A stretch of 29,539 nt of DNA, from the NCBI GenBank assembly GCA_964633715.1, contig CAZWHQ010000048.1:1-29539 (forward strand), in the 5' to 3' direction. The notes under the pieces were generated by a model that had not been told where the DNA came from, did no database searches, and was given only the letters and a program-made list of their open reading frames with translations. Position numbers and translations under genes: made by a program. Of the stretch, positions 6,268 through 13,940 are shown one piece after another. Each line of letters opens with the position of its first letter. The stretch's first letter is position 1. This DNA is from JAUWVG01 sp964633715. Lineage in GTDB: Bacteria; Acidobacteriota; Aminicenantia; Aminicenantales; Aminicenantaceae.

Positions 6268-7287
6268 ATGGTAAAACTCTCTGAAATCCTCAGGAAAACC
6301 ACTCGGGAGAATCCTAAGAGGGAAAAAAATCTCGCAGCCGAAATTCTGCAACGAGAAATTGAAAAGCCTGATGTGAACGAAAATGAAAAAATTTACGAGT
6401 TTATTGTCCAGCGGATAGAATTTTTGTTCGGTGAAATCAAAGAAAACAAAGTGATCGATGGAGAAGAATTCGTTTCTCTCGCAGGAATGATTATCGACGA
6501 GCTTAGGATTGAAAGTGACCTATTACAGAATATGGCCAATTCATCCCATGTTTTTAGCGAAGAACTCAATTTTCTTCCGGTTCACTCTGCTAATGTTGGT
6601 GTCATTGCCGCTAATCTCGGTTTGGCCTTCGATTTTGACAAGCCCAAATTAACGGATCTCTGTGTAGGGGCACTCATGCATGATATAGGTATGCTTATTA
6701 TCCCTAAGGAAATTATTAGTAAACCCGAAAAACTGACAGATCAAGAATACGAATTGATCAAATTGCATCCTTCATATGGGCTGAAGTTCCTGCACAATAT
6801 GAAAAATTTTTCAGAGTTGACAGAAGAAATTATTTTTCAGCATCATGAGAAAATTGACGGAACGGGGTATCCGGAAGGGAAAAAAGGGGAGGAGATTTCC
6901 AAATTTGCTCAAATTGTAGGAATCTCGGAAATTTATGAGGCTATTTCTCATTCTCGCCCCTACCGCAACCATAAAAGAATCCCTTCGGATGCTCTAAAAT
7001 CAATCATTCAAAAGGATTCTGCTTCGTTCGAGAAGGACGTACTCAGGGCATTTATGAATAATATTACGGTCTATCCTGTGGGAAGTATTGTGGAATTGAA
7101 CAACCAGGAGGTCGGAATTGTTCAAAAAGTCAACCAAGATTTTCCTCTTCGTCCTATCATCGGAATCATCCAGGATCCAAGGGGAAAGCCTCTAAAAGAT
7201 CCAAAGACAGTTGATCTGTCTGCATCTCCAATACTTTACATTGAAAAAGCCATTGATGATGATAGCCTGACATCATGGCCAAAATAA
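6268..7287 (+). CDS. HD-GYP domain protein, probable cyclic-di-GMP phosphodiesterase
   Basis: I start this 339-residue protein at ATG 6268, with GGAG (6254-6257) upstream and just four bases after the ATPase stop. A longer frame from 6229 would overlap the ATPase and lacks support. The HD-GYP signature is clear: HDIGMLIIP (138-146), LHPSYG (166-171), and HHEKIDGTGYP (192-202). HD-GYP enzymes hydrolyse cyclic di-GMP, the usual switch for exopolysaccharide production. The position that is normally the Asp of the ADxYDA motif is Glu here (SEIYEA, 220-225), so metal binding may differ. About 100 N-terminal residues match no sensory domain I recognise, and there is no receiver domain. The C-terminal segment (about 265-339) looks like a small beta domain. 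Its place beside the ATPase suggests control of the polysaccharide machinery. Confidence 0.85.
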   Translation: MVKLSEILRKTTRENPKREKNLAAEILQREIEKPDVNENEKIYEFIVQRIEFLFGEIKENKVIDGEEFVSLAGMIIDELRIESDLLQNMANSSHVFSEELNFLPVHSANVGVIAANLGLAFDFDKPKLTDLCVGALMHDIGMLIIPKEIISKPEKLTDQEYELIKLHPSYGLKFLHNMKNFSELTEEIIFQHHEKIDGTGYPEGKKGEEISKFAQIVGISEIYEAISHSRPYRNHKRIPSDALKSIIQKDSASFEKDVLRAFMNNITVYPVGSIVELNNQEVGIVQKVNQDFPLRPIIGIIQDPRGKPLKDPKTVDLSASPILYIEKAIDDDSLTSWPK

Positions 7288-7294
7288 TAAATAT

Positions 7295-7981
7295 TTGATT
7301 ATATCTATTCACCAACCTCAATACCTTCCATGGTTGGGATACTTTGATAAGATCGACAAAAGTCAAACTTTCGTATTTCTGGATAATGTCCAGTTTAAGA
7401 AAAATGAGTGGCAGAACCGTAATAGAATCAAAACGGCTGAAGGATGGCAGTGGCTCACTGTCCCTGTTCTCCATGATTTTGGGCAGAAAATCCATGAGGT
7501 GAAGGTCAATAATACAGTCCGATGGGGAAGAAAACATCTCGGCGCTCTAATAACTAATTACTCCAAAGCTCCCTTTTATAGTGATTATATCGAATTTTTT
7601 GAGTCCATGTTTGCCGCAGAATGGGAGTTCCTTGTCGACCTCAACATACATGTGATAAAGTTCCTCAGTGAAGGCTTGGGATTTTCCGGGAAGCATTTTG
7701 TCAAAGCCTCGGACTACGAGCTGCAGGAGGGAAATACAGAGCGTCTGATCGACATATGTAAAAAAATGAAAGGTGAGGTCTATCTTTCTGGAAAGGATGG
7801 AGCAAACTATCTAGATCTTGCCAAATTTGAAGAAGAAAAAATCGATGTTATCTTCCAGGAATATAAACATCCAACTTATTCCCAGCTGTATGGTGATTTT
7901 GAGCCTTTTCTTTCTATTATGGATCTATTGTTCAACTGTGGACCAGAAAGTCTTTCCATTTTAAGAGGGGAAAATCAATGA
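7295..7981 (+). CDS. WbqC-family protein
   Basis: The 228-residue protein starts at TTG 7295, seven bases after the HD-GYP stop. The family's invariant opening (IHQPQYLPWLGYFDKI) begins at residue 5, so no later start is possible. DNVQFKKNEWQNRNRIK and a YLSGKDGANYL segment are also typical of WbqC (PF08889). WbqC proteins occur in O-antigen and capsule clusters, often beside amino-sugar genes. Their exact reaction is not settled to my knowledge, and acyl transfer to amino sugars has been considered. The TGA overlaps the next ATG as ATGA, so it is translationally coupled to the deacetylase. It probably works with the deacetylase and aminotransferase on a nucleotide-linked amino sugar. No ribosome-binding site is visible, which suggests re-initiation from the upstream gene. 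Confidence 0.85.
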   Translation: MIISIHQPQYLPWLGYFDKIDKSQTFVFLDNVQFKKNEWQNRNRIKTAEGWQWLTVPVLHDFGQKIHEVKVNNTVRWGRKHLGALITNYSKAPFYSDYIEFFESMFAAEWEFLVDLNIHVIKFLSEGLGFSGKHFVKASDYELQEGNTERLIDICKKMKGEVYLSGKDGANYLDLAKFEEEKIDVIFQEYKHPTYSQLYGDFEPFLSIMDLLFNCGPESLSILRGENQ

Positions 7982-8592
7982 ATATTTTAGCATTAGGAGC
8001 CCATCCGGATGACATTGAATTCGGCTGTGGGGGAACTTTCCTCAAGTTTTCCAAGGAGGAAAACAATATATATTTTTTGGTTCTGACAAAAGGCGAATTC
8101 GGAGGAAAACCAGAACTGAGAGAGGAGGAGCAGAAGAAAGCCGTTGAACTGCTGGGTATCAAAAAAATATTTTGGGGGGGATTTACAGACACCGAACTCC
8201 CGAATGATAGGATTATCATCACTCATATCGATAAAATCATTAAAGAAATCAATCCAGATGAAGTCTATGTCAACTACATCGATGATATCCATCAGGATCA
8301 CAGGATTCTGGCTAGATGTGCACTTGCTGCTACCCGTTATATCAAAAGGGTGTTTTTTTACGAAGATTATACATCCAGTAATTTCGATCCAGATATATTT
8401 GTAGATATTGAGGACGTTCTTGAACAGAAACAAGAATTGATTCGGCTTTATGAGTCTCAGGTTAAAAAATCTTATCCGACCAGATTGGACATGGTCGAGA
8501 CTGTGAGAGCGATGGCCAATTTCAGAGGCTTCCAAGGAAAGATCAAATATGCGGAGGGTTTTAAAGCCTTCAGATTTTTACGCGATATCTAA
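7978..8592 (+). CDS. PIG-L/LmbE-family N-acetyl-sugar deacetylase
   Basis: The 204-residue protein has the family's zinc-binding motif AHPDD at residues 8-12, with Asp11 as the likely base, and HQDH at 105-108 supplying the other ligand. LmbE/PIG-L enzymes remove N-acetyl groups from GlcNAc-type sugars, often on a lipid, thiol or nucleotide carrier. The length is normal and no signal peptide is present, so it acts in the cytosol. Start and stop both overlap neighbours (ATGA at the start, TAATG at the end), which places it firmly between the WbqC and aminotransferase genes. The likely role is to free an amine on a sugar of the polysaccharide. A bacillithiol-type BshB function is less likely because no thiol pathway gene is nearby. 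Confidence 0.88.
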   Translation: MNILALGAHPDDIEFGCGGTFLKFSKEENNIYFLVLTKGEFGGKPELREEEQKKAVELLGIKKIFWGGFTDTELPNDRIIITHIDKIIKEINPDEVYVNYIDDIHQDHRILARCALAATRYIKRVFFYEDYTSSNFDPDIFVDIEDVLEQKQELIRLYESQVKKSYPTRLDMVETVRAMANFRGFQGKIKYAEGFKAFRFLRDI

Positions 8593-9644
8593 TGAATTAT
8601 TTTGTTATCCCTCATTCCCGCCCTCAAGTATCTGATGCAGACATTCGAGCCGTGGCTGCTGTTCTTCAATCAGGTCAGCTGTCCCAGGGGCCTCAAGTCC
8701 AAAAATTTGAAAAAAAAATTGCGAATTATATCGGGAAAAAAAAGGCTGTGGCCACCAGTTCAGGGACAGCGGCTTTACATTTGGCTTTACTCGCTCTGGA
8801 TGTTAAGGAAGAAGATGAAGTCATTATCCCTTCATATGTTTGTACGGCCGTCCTCAATGCTGTGAATTATACGGGGGCCGTGCCCCACATTGTCGACATA
8901 AATCCTTTGACTTACAATATCTCCCCTGACGAAGTCAGAAAAACTGTAACGGAAAAAACAAAAGCCATTGTTGTTCCTCATATGTTCGGCTGTCCTGCTG
9001 AAATGGGAAAATTGTCTGAGCTGGAGATCCCTATTATTGAAGATTGCGCCCAGAGCGTCGGAGCTGAATACTTGGGGCAAAAAGTGGGAAGTTTTGGTCT
9101 TCTTTCAGTATTTTCCTTTTATGCCACAAAAGTGATGACTTCTGGGGAGGGGGGAATGGTTCTTTGTGATTCAGAGGATTTGATCGCGAAGATACGGGAG
9201 CTCAGAGACTATGACCACAGAGAGGATTATTCTCTCCGCTACAATTATAAAATGACGGATATGCAGGCAGCTCTGGGTTCGGCACAATTGGTTCGTTTAG
9301 AGAAATTTCTTCATCGACGTTACGAGATCGCTTCCCGGTATTTTGAAGAGTTTAAAAAGTGCCGCCTGTCTTTGCCTGACCGGAGAGAGGGAAAAGAACA
9401 CATTTATTATCGATTTGTCGTCAAAACGAAAGAAAATTGTTCAAGTTATCTCAAGAAACTCCATGCAAAAAAAATAATGTGCCAACGGCCTGTTTTTACT
9501 CCTCTCCATGTCTATCTCAATCAAACAGGGTTCCCAGTGGCCAGCGAGGCCTGGGAAAAGACAATGTCCATCCCGCTTTATCCCTCTTTGTCAGATGAGG
9601 AAGTGGGTAGAATCATAGCCGCAATACAAGAAGTTTTTATTTAG
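8592..9644 (+). CDS. DegT/DnrJ/EryC1-family PLP-dependent sugar aminotransferase
   Basis: The 350-residue protein shows the fold-type-I pattern of sugar aminotransferases. ATSSGTAALHLAL (54-66) binds the PLP phosphate, EDCAQSVGAEY (150-160) contains the ring-nitrogen Asp, and SFYATKVMTSGEGGMV (175-190) contains the Schiff-base lysine, Lys180. DHREDYSLRYNYKMTDMQAALG is the usual substrate and dimer region. These enzymes transfer an amino group from glutamate to a keto-nucleotide sugar. The family is also called DegT/ArnB/WecE; the sugar cannot be told from sequence. Its ATG overlaps the deacetylase stop by one base. It is the last gene of the rightward operon and is followed by the palindromic repeats. 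No matching dehydratase or epimerase lies in the window, so the keto-sugar substrate must come from elsewhere. Confidence 0.92.
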   Translation: MNYFVIPHSRPQVSDADIRAVAAVLQSGQLSQGPQVQKFEKKIANYIGKKKAVATSSGTAALHLALLALDVKEEDEVIIPSYVCTAVLNAVNYTGAVPHIVDINPLTYNISPDEVRKTVTEKTKAIVVPHMFGCPAEMGKLSELEIPIIEDCAQSVGAEYLGQKVGSFGLLSVFSFYATKVMTSGEGGMVLCDSEDLIAKIRELRDYDHREDYSLRYNYKMTDMQAALGSAQLVRLEKFLHRRYEIASRYFEEFKKCRLSLPDRREGKEHIYYRFVVKTKENCSSYLKKLHAKKIMCQRPVFTPLHVYLNQTGFPVASEAWEKTMSIPLYPSLSDEEVGRIIAAIQEVFI

Positions 9645-9671
9645 CCTGAAATATTAAAAAACGGCCGCCAC

Positions 9672-9765
9672 CTGTCGTTGCGAGTCTGACGCGGCAATCT
9701 GACCTGTCATCGCGAGTTTTGTGATTGCGATGTGACTGTGTCATCGCGAGCGTAATGAACCGATC
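9672..9765. repeat. Three tandem REP-like palindromic units at a convergent gene junction
   Basis: Three related units of about 30-33 bases lie head to tail: 9672-9703, 9704-9736 and 9737-9765. Each begins with (C)TGTC(A/G)T(T/C)GCGAG and the first two end in TGAC with an internal inverted copy, so each can form an imperfect hairpin. They resemble the dispersed GTCATTGCGAG...GCAATCT repeats I know from many environmental bacterial genomes. They lie between convergent operons, where such repeats often sit and may end transcription from both sides. The third unit forms the 3' end of the leftward glycosyltransferase gene. Confidence 0.75.
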
Positions 9766-10928
9766 TTTTTCATTTCGAGCAGCTGATCGTATAAACTTTC
9801 AATTTTTTGAACCATTTTTTCTGCACTGAAATTTTGAGACACTCTTTTCCCCTCTTGACCCATTATTTTCCTTTTGTATTCATCTTCGAGAAGAAGTCCG
9901 ATGTATTGAGTCAGCTCATCGGAATTTCGTGGGGGGACCAGAAAGCCGTTCTTTCCGTGAAAAATCAAATCAGGTATTCCTCCGATATTGCTGGCTATGA
10001 TAGGCTTTTCGAGACTCATGGCTTCGACCAAAACCCGCCCCATCCCCTCATTGAGAGAGGGCAGGACAAAAATATCGAAGAGGGAGATCATTCCTGCGGC
10101 ATTGTCCCTCCAGCCCAAAAACAGAATGTTTTTTTCAACGCCTAGATTCCGGGCAAGTGCTGTTAGATCTTCTTTTAGGTGTCCATCGCCGGCAAAAAGG
10201 AAAAAGACGTTCTTATATATTTGCAGAACTTTTTTTGCTGCTCTTACAAGGTATTCTGGGCCTTTGATCGGCACAAGTCTTCCCGCTGTACCAACGATGA
10301 GGGCCTTTTCCGGAATTCCCAAGTTGAGTTTGAGGGATTGATTGTCTTGGGTAGCTGATTGTGTGAATTTATCAAGTTCGATTCCACTGTGTATGACAAC
10401 CAGCTTGTCTTCCTTTGCCACTTTAAAATCGATGGTGTCATTTTTTTCCCTGTTTGTGAGGGCGATGATTCTATCGGTGATTAAAGATCCGAATTTTTCC
10501 AGAAGAATAAAATATTTCGTTTTTAACGGGCCAAAATATCCAAAGAAAACATGCCCATGAGGAGTATGAATAATGATGGGCGTTCCCGCAAGTTTGGCGG
10601 CTATTCGCCCCAAAAATCCTGCTTTTGACGTATGGGTGTGAACAATTTCATACTCTTCTTTTTTCAAATGGCGATATATTTTTAAAAAAGCCCTGATGTC
10701 CTTAAAAAGGCTTATATTTCTGACTAATTGAGGTAAATAAAAATATTTAATTCCCAGTTCTTCGATGTGCTGTCTTCTGTCCTGTGTGGGATCTTCTGCC
10801 GGACCGTTAATCAGGGCCACATCATATCGGGCTTTGTCCATTCCTTTTAAAGTTAAAAATGTGTTTTCAGCCGAACCTCCTTTATCGAGTCGGGTGATGA
10901 TATGCAAAACTTTAATTTTATTGGACAT
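9741..10928 (-). CDS. GT4-family glycosyltransferase with a repeat-derived C-terminus
   Basis: The 395-residue GT-B enzyme opens KVLHIITRLDKGGSAEN, has the GRLVPIKG loop (216-223) and the nucleotide-sugar motif EGMGRVLVE with Glu294 and Glu302. GT4 enzymes are retaining transferases that use UDP-, GDP- or ADP-sugars and act at the inner face of the membrane on the lipid-linked repeat. Substrate is unknown. The HTHTSKAGFLGRIAA segment is typical of WcaL/EpsF-type exopolysaccharide transferases. The start overlaps the upstream GT9 gene by 11 bases. It is last in the operon. The final residues (about KIGSLRSR) and the TGA come from the palindromic repeat, so the original stop was probably replaced; the fold itself looks complete. 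Confidence 0.9.
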   Translation of the reverse strand: MSNKIKVLHIITRLDKGGSAENTFLTLKGMDKARYDVALINGPAEDPTQDRRQHIEELGIKYFYLPQLVRNISLFKDIRAFLKIYRHLKKEEYEIVHTHTSKAGFLGRIAAKLAGTPIIIHTPHGHVFFGYFGPLKTKYFILLEKFGSLITDRIIALTNREKNDTIDFKVAKEDKLVVIHSGIELDKFTQSATQDNQSLKLNLGIPEKALIVGTAGRLVPIKGPEYLVRAAKKVLQIYKNVFFLFAGDGHLKEDLTALARNLGVEKNILFLGWRDNAAGMISLFDIFVLPSLNEGMGRVLVEAMSLEKPIIASNIGGIPDLIFHGKNGFLVPPRNSDELTQYIGLLLEDEYKRKIMGQEGKRVSQNFSAEKMVQKIESLYDQLLEMKKIGSLRSR

Positions 10929-11976
10929 ATCGATCTAATTGCTGTTTAACGATCTTGGAAACTTCATCAGCTGTGATTTGATGAAGGCAATCCAGATGGC
11001 TGCAAGAAACAGGTTTTCCAACATAACAGGGGCTGCAGGATAAATCTTTTCTAATCAAAATGGAAGAATCGGGATAGGGACCTGTTTTTCTGAAATCTGT
11101 CGGTCCAAAAATAGAAATAGTCGGCGTATTGACAGCACAGGCCACGTGCAGCAGCCCGCTGTCGTTACTGATAAATAACTGGCATTTTTTTATCAGGGCC
11201 GCCGTCTGGGACAGGGTTGTTTTTCCGGTCAGAATAAGCGGAACCGAAGACATCTGACTTTGGATATCGTTGGACAGGCTAATTTCCTGCTGTCCTCCAA
11301 AGAGTAAAACAGAAGCCTTGCGGCTGCTGATAATCCAATCTGCTAATCTAGCGAACTTTTCTTTTGGCCAGCGTTTAAATCCGGCCTGGTGAATACCAGA
11401 TCCCGGGTGTATCCCCACAACCAGTTCTCCTTCAAGATTGTTTTTATCGAAAATATTTTCGGCATATTCTTTATCCTCTTGAGATATAGAGATGAACAAA
11501 TTTTTATCTGCAGTTTCGATTCCCAGTTTTTGAACCAGGCGGATATTGCTGTCCACCTCATGGCTGTACTTGTTAAAAGGAATTTTTAGGTTGTAGAAGA
11601 ATCCTTTTCCTTTGATGTTTTCACCGAGCCTGTATTTGATTCCTGCCAGCAGACAGAGAAGACCGCTTTTTAATGGATTGGATCCTGTTGAACTGATACT
11701 CAAGTCAAAGCGTTCCTGCCTTAACTGCCGAATGAGCTTGATTTTTCCAGAAATTCCTTTATAAGTTTCTGTTTCGACAATAATTTTTTTATCGAACAAA
11801 AAACTCTTTTCGATGACTTTTTCAGCTCCATACGGTCCCAGTAAAAAAACCAGCTCCGAAGAAGGGAAAGCCTTTCGTATGGATTTAAGCGCAGGAGTGA
11901 GGAAAATCATGTTGCCGATGCCGCCCATCATTATTATCAGGATTTTCTTTGAATAAGAAAGGTCGTTTTTAGGCAT
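10918..11976 (-). CDS. GT9-family (ADP-heptose:LPS heptosyltransferase-like) glycosyltransferase
   Basis: The 352-residue protein begins with a KILIIMMGGIGNMIFLTPALKSIRKAFP strand-helix, the standard GT9 opening. It has VGIHPGSG at the domain boundary and SNDSGLLHVACAVNTPTISIFGPTD near the C-terminal donor site. GT9 enzymes are inverting and include the LPS inner-core heptosyltransferases; within polysaccharide loci related members add other sugars. The C-terminal Cys cluster (CSPCYVGKPVSCSHLDC) is common in this family. It lies four bases after a second GT9 gene, with which it may form a working pair or a diverged duplication. It is cytosolic or peripheral on the inner membrane. Donor and acceptor cannot be told. 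Confidence 0.9.
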   Translation of the reverse strand: MPKNDLSYSKKILIIMMGGIGNMIFLTPALKSIRKAFPSSELVFLLGPYGAEKVIEKSFLFDKKIIVETETYKGISGKIKLIRQLRQERFDLSISSTGSNPLKSGLLCLLAGIKYRLGENIKGKGFFYNLKIPFNKYSHEVDSNIRLVQKLGIETADKNLFISISQEDKEYAENIFDKNNLEGELVVGIHPGSGIHQAGFKRWPKEKFARLADWIISSRKASVLLFGGQQEISLSNDIQSQMSSVPLILTGKTTLSQTAALIKKCQLFISNDSGLLHVACAVNTPTISIFGPTDFRKTGPYPDSSILIRKDLSCSPCYVGKPVSCSHLDCLHQITADEVSKIVKQQLDRYVQ

Positions 11977-11980
11977 AATT

Positions 11981-13132
11981 TTATGACCCTGTTTTCATAA
12001 TCTCTGACAATATTTTTTCCGCGGCTTCAAGGGCTTCCTCTACAGTGATAAGCTCCATGCAGTCAAAAGATTTAAGTTTGCAAAAACCATCATTACAGGG
12101 CATGCAGTCCAAATCCTTTCGAATGATCATATGGTCCTGTCCTAGGGGCCACCATCTCTCTGGAAGAGTTGGTCCCATAAAGGACACAGTCGGAGTTCCC
12201 AAGGCAGCAGCCAGATGAAGTGGTCCGGAATTGTTGCAGATCAGCAGATCGCAGGATTGAATAAAAGCCAGGAGGTTGCGGACCGGCTGGTTTAAAGGAG
12301 AAATGGGAGTTTTTTTCATGTTCTTTTTTATGGCCTCGAGTAGAACTGTCTCTTGAGGTCCCCCCAAAAGCACAATATTAATATCGAATTTTTCTATCAA
12401 CTTGTCCGCAAGTGCGGCAAACCGGTCTGTTTTCCACCTCTGTGTCGGATAATGTCCTCCAGGATGAATGCCCACAAGAATGTCTTCCTTTTCGATTTGA
12501 CTTGTATGCAGAGATTGCCTCACTTCACCCAGGGCTTCGTTTGATGCCGATATATGTAGACTTTTATTATCTGTATCCAGATTTATACTTCTGGGTATGT
12601 TCAAAATCTCATCGGTGATGTGAATAGACTCTTTCTTGTGATCAACGGCCTTGTGGAAAAGAAATCCACGCCCGTAAGTGTTGTACCCCACTCTGTATTT
12701 TGCCTTGCTCAGAAAGGCCCAAAGAGCGGTCTCGAATGTGTAGTCGCATGTCAGGTCTACGGCTAAATCAAATTCCTTCGTGTTCGAGAACAATTGTCGA
12801 GCCAGTTTGGCCTTCTGGAAGAATGAAAATCCCTTATCATATGTCACGATATTGTCGATGAACGGAATCCTCTCCAAAATATCCTCGATGTAAGAAATTG
12901 AAAAAACGGTGATTTGGCTCTTGGGCAGGTTTTCTTTGATGGCTCTAAAAGAGGGAATGGAAACAATGGTGTCGCCAATTCTTTTTTGCGTGAAAATCAG
13001 GACATTTTCCACTTTGCTGATGTCCAGGTTTTTTTTTCGCAGGAAAAAAGTCAAAATAGACAGGAAGGAAAAGAGAACTTTTCGGAGAAACAGAAATGCC
13101 CTTTTTAAGAAACGTTTAACTTTTAACAGCAT
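11981..13132 (-). CDS. Second GT9-family glycosyltransferase
   Basis: The 383-residue protein has the GT9 opening NVLIFTQKRIGDTIVSIPSFRAIKENLP, the VGIHPGGHYPTQRW boundary, CNNSGPLHLAAALGTPTVSFMGPT at the donor site and a C-terminal cysteine group (CMPCNDGFCKLKSFDC). The 40 N-terminal residues ahead of the domain are strongly basic and hydrophobic (KRFLKRAFLFLRK) and probably anchor it to the inner membrane as an amphipathic helix. It overlaps the methyltransferase gene upstream by 17 bases and is followed by the other GT9 gene after four. The two GT9 proteins share layout but are clearly diverged, so they probably add different sugars or act at different positions. Confidence 0.88.
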   Translation of the reverse strand: MLLKVKRFLKRAFLFLRKVLFSFLSILTFFLRKKNLDISKVENVLIFTQKRIGDTIVSIPSFRAIKENLPKSQITVFSISYIEDILERIPFIDNIVTYDKGFSFFQKAKLARQLFSNTKEFDLAVDLTCDYTFETALWAFLSKAKYRVGYNTYGRGFLFHKAVDHKKESIHITDEILNIPRSINLDTDNKSLHISASNEALGEVRQSLHTSQIEKEDILVGIHPGGHYPTQRWKTDRFAALADKLIEKFDINIVLLGGPQETVLLEAIKKNMKKTPISPLNQPVRNLLAFIQSCDLLICNNSGPLHLAAALGTPTVSFMGPTLPERWWPLGQDHMIIRKDLDCMPCNDGFCKLKSFDCMELITVEEALEAAEKILSEIMKTGS

Positions 13133-13940
13133 AGACCTTCAATCCTTCTCCGAAATTTTTTCCCGTCACTTTGTGAACGATCCAGGCTATGAAATCGACA
13201 ATTTTTTTTGAAAACTCTATTTGAGCAAGATCCTGTTCGGTTCTGATCAAACAAAATCCAGCCTTCTCCATGAGAGCCCTGAGCGTGCGGAGGGAAAAGT
13301 GATAAAAATGCCATTCCTTTGCGTCAGTGGAAAACAACTTGAGTGATTTTCTTCTCGCTATTAAATAGAAAAACCTGGTTATATAATTGTTCACATTGGG
13401 GACGGCAATCACAATTAATCCCGTTGGGGCCAGTATTCTGTGTATTTCCCGGAGATCCGAGAGCGGATGAGGGAGATGTTCCAGTGTGTGCCATAGGGTG
13501 ATGATGTCAAAATAGTCTGAAGGAAATTGGGCCTCTTTGACATCGCCTTTAAAAACTTCGATATTCAATTGTTTTTTCACGTATTTTGAACCATATTCTG
13601 AGATCTCCGTTCCTCTGATGGCATACCCAGAATCTTGAGCCAGATTGAGGAAAGTCCCTATGCCGCAGCCCACATCCAGAAGCCGTCCACTTTTTTTGAT
13701 GTTTCGGATATCTCGCAGTCTTTTTGTCCACATCCGTTTTCTTCTGGTCATCTGTTTGTCTATCCAGTCTCTGTAGTAGGTTTCTTTGTAATGGGCCTCG
13801 ATATCTTTTTGATCGGGCTGTGGATTGGTATAAACCAGGCCGCAGTTTAGACACTTGACCACTTGATAGGGAGGATCGGCCTTCTGAATGATTTGAGTTC
13901 GATTTTGACCGCACAGGTTGCAAACTACATATTCCGGCAC
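13116..13940 (-). CDS. Class I SAM-dependent methyltransferase with an N-terminal zinc ribbon
   Basis: The 274-residue protein opens with a four-Cys zinc ribbon (Cys7, Cys10, Cys30, Cys33) and then a Methyltransf_23-type Rossmann domain. LLDVGCGIGTFL (87-98) is motif I for SAM binding, and FDIITLWHTLEHLPHPLSDL is the motif IV region. Such enzymes methylate sugars in O-antigen and capsule clusters, either on oxygen or, with a longer C-terminal domain, on carbon. That third domain of dTDP-sugar C-methyltransferases is absent, so O-methylation is more likely. It overlaps genes on both sides (16 bases upstream, 17 downstream), so it belongs to the operon. A cap methyltransferase that limits chain length is another possibility. 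Confidence 0.85.
   Translation of the reverse strand: MPEYVVCNLCGQNRTQIIQKADPPYQVVKCLNCGLVYTNPQPDQKDIEAHYKETYYRDWIDKQMTRRKRMWTKRLRDIRNIKKSGRLLDVGCGIGTFLNLAQDSGYAIRGTEISEYGSKYVKKQLNIEVFKGDVKEAQFPSDYFDIITLWHTLEHLPHPLSDLREIHRILAPTGLIVIAVPNVNNYITRFFYLIARRKSLKLFSTDAKEWHFYHFSLRTLRALMEKAGFCLIRTEQDLAQIEFSKKIVDFIAWIVHKVTGKNFGEGLKVYAVKS

Noticed and set aside
5460..9644. Exosortase/PEP-CTERM system suggested by the ExeA-like ATPase
   Set aside because: No exosortase and no protein with a PEP-CTERM tail is encoded in the window.
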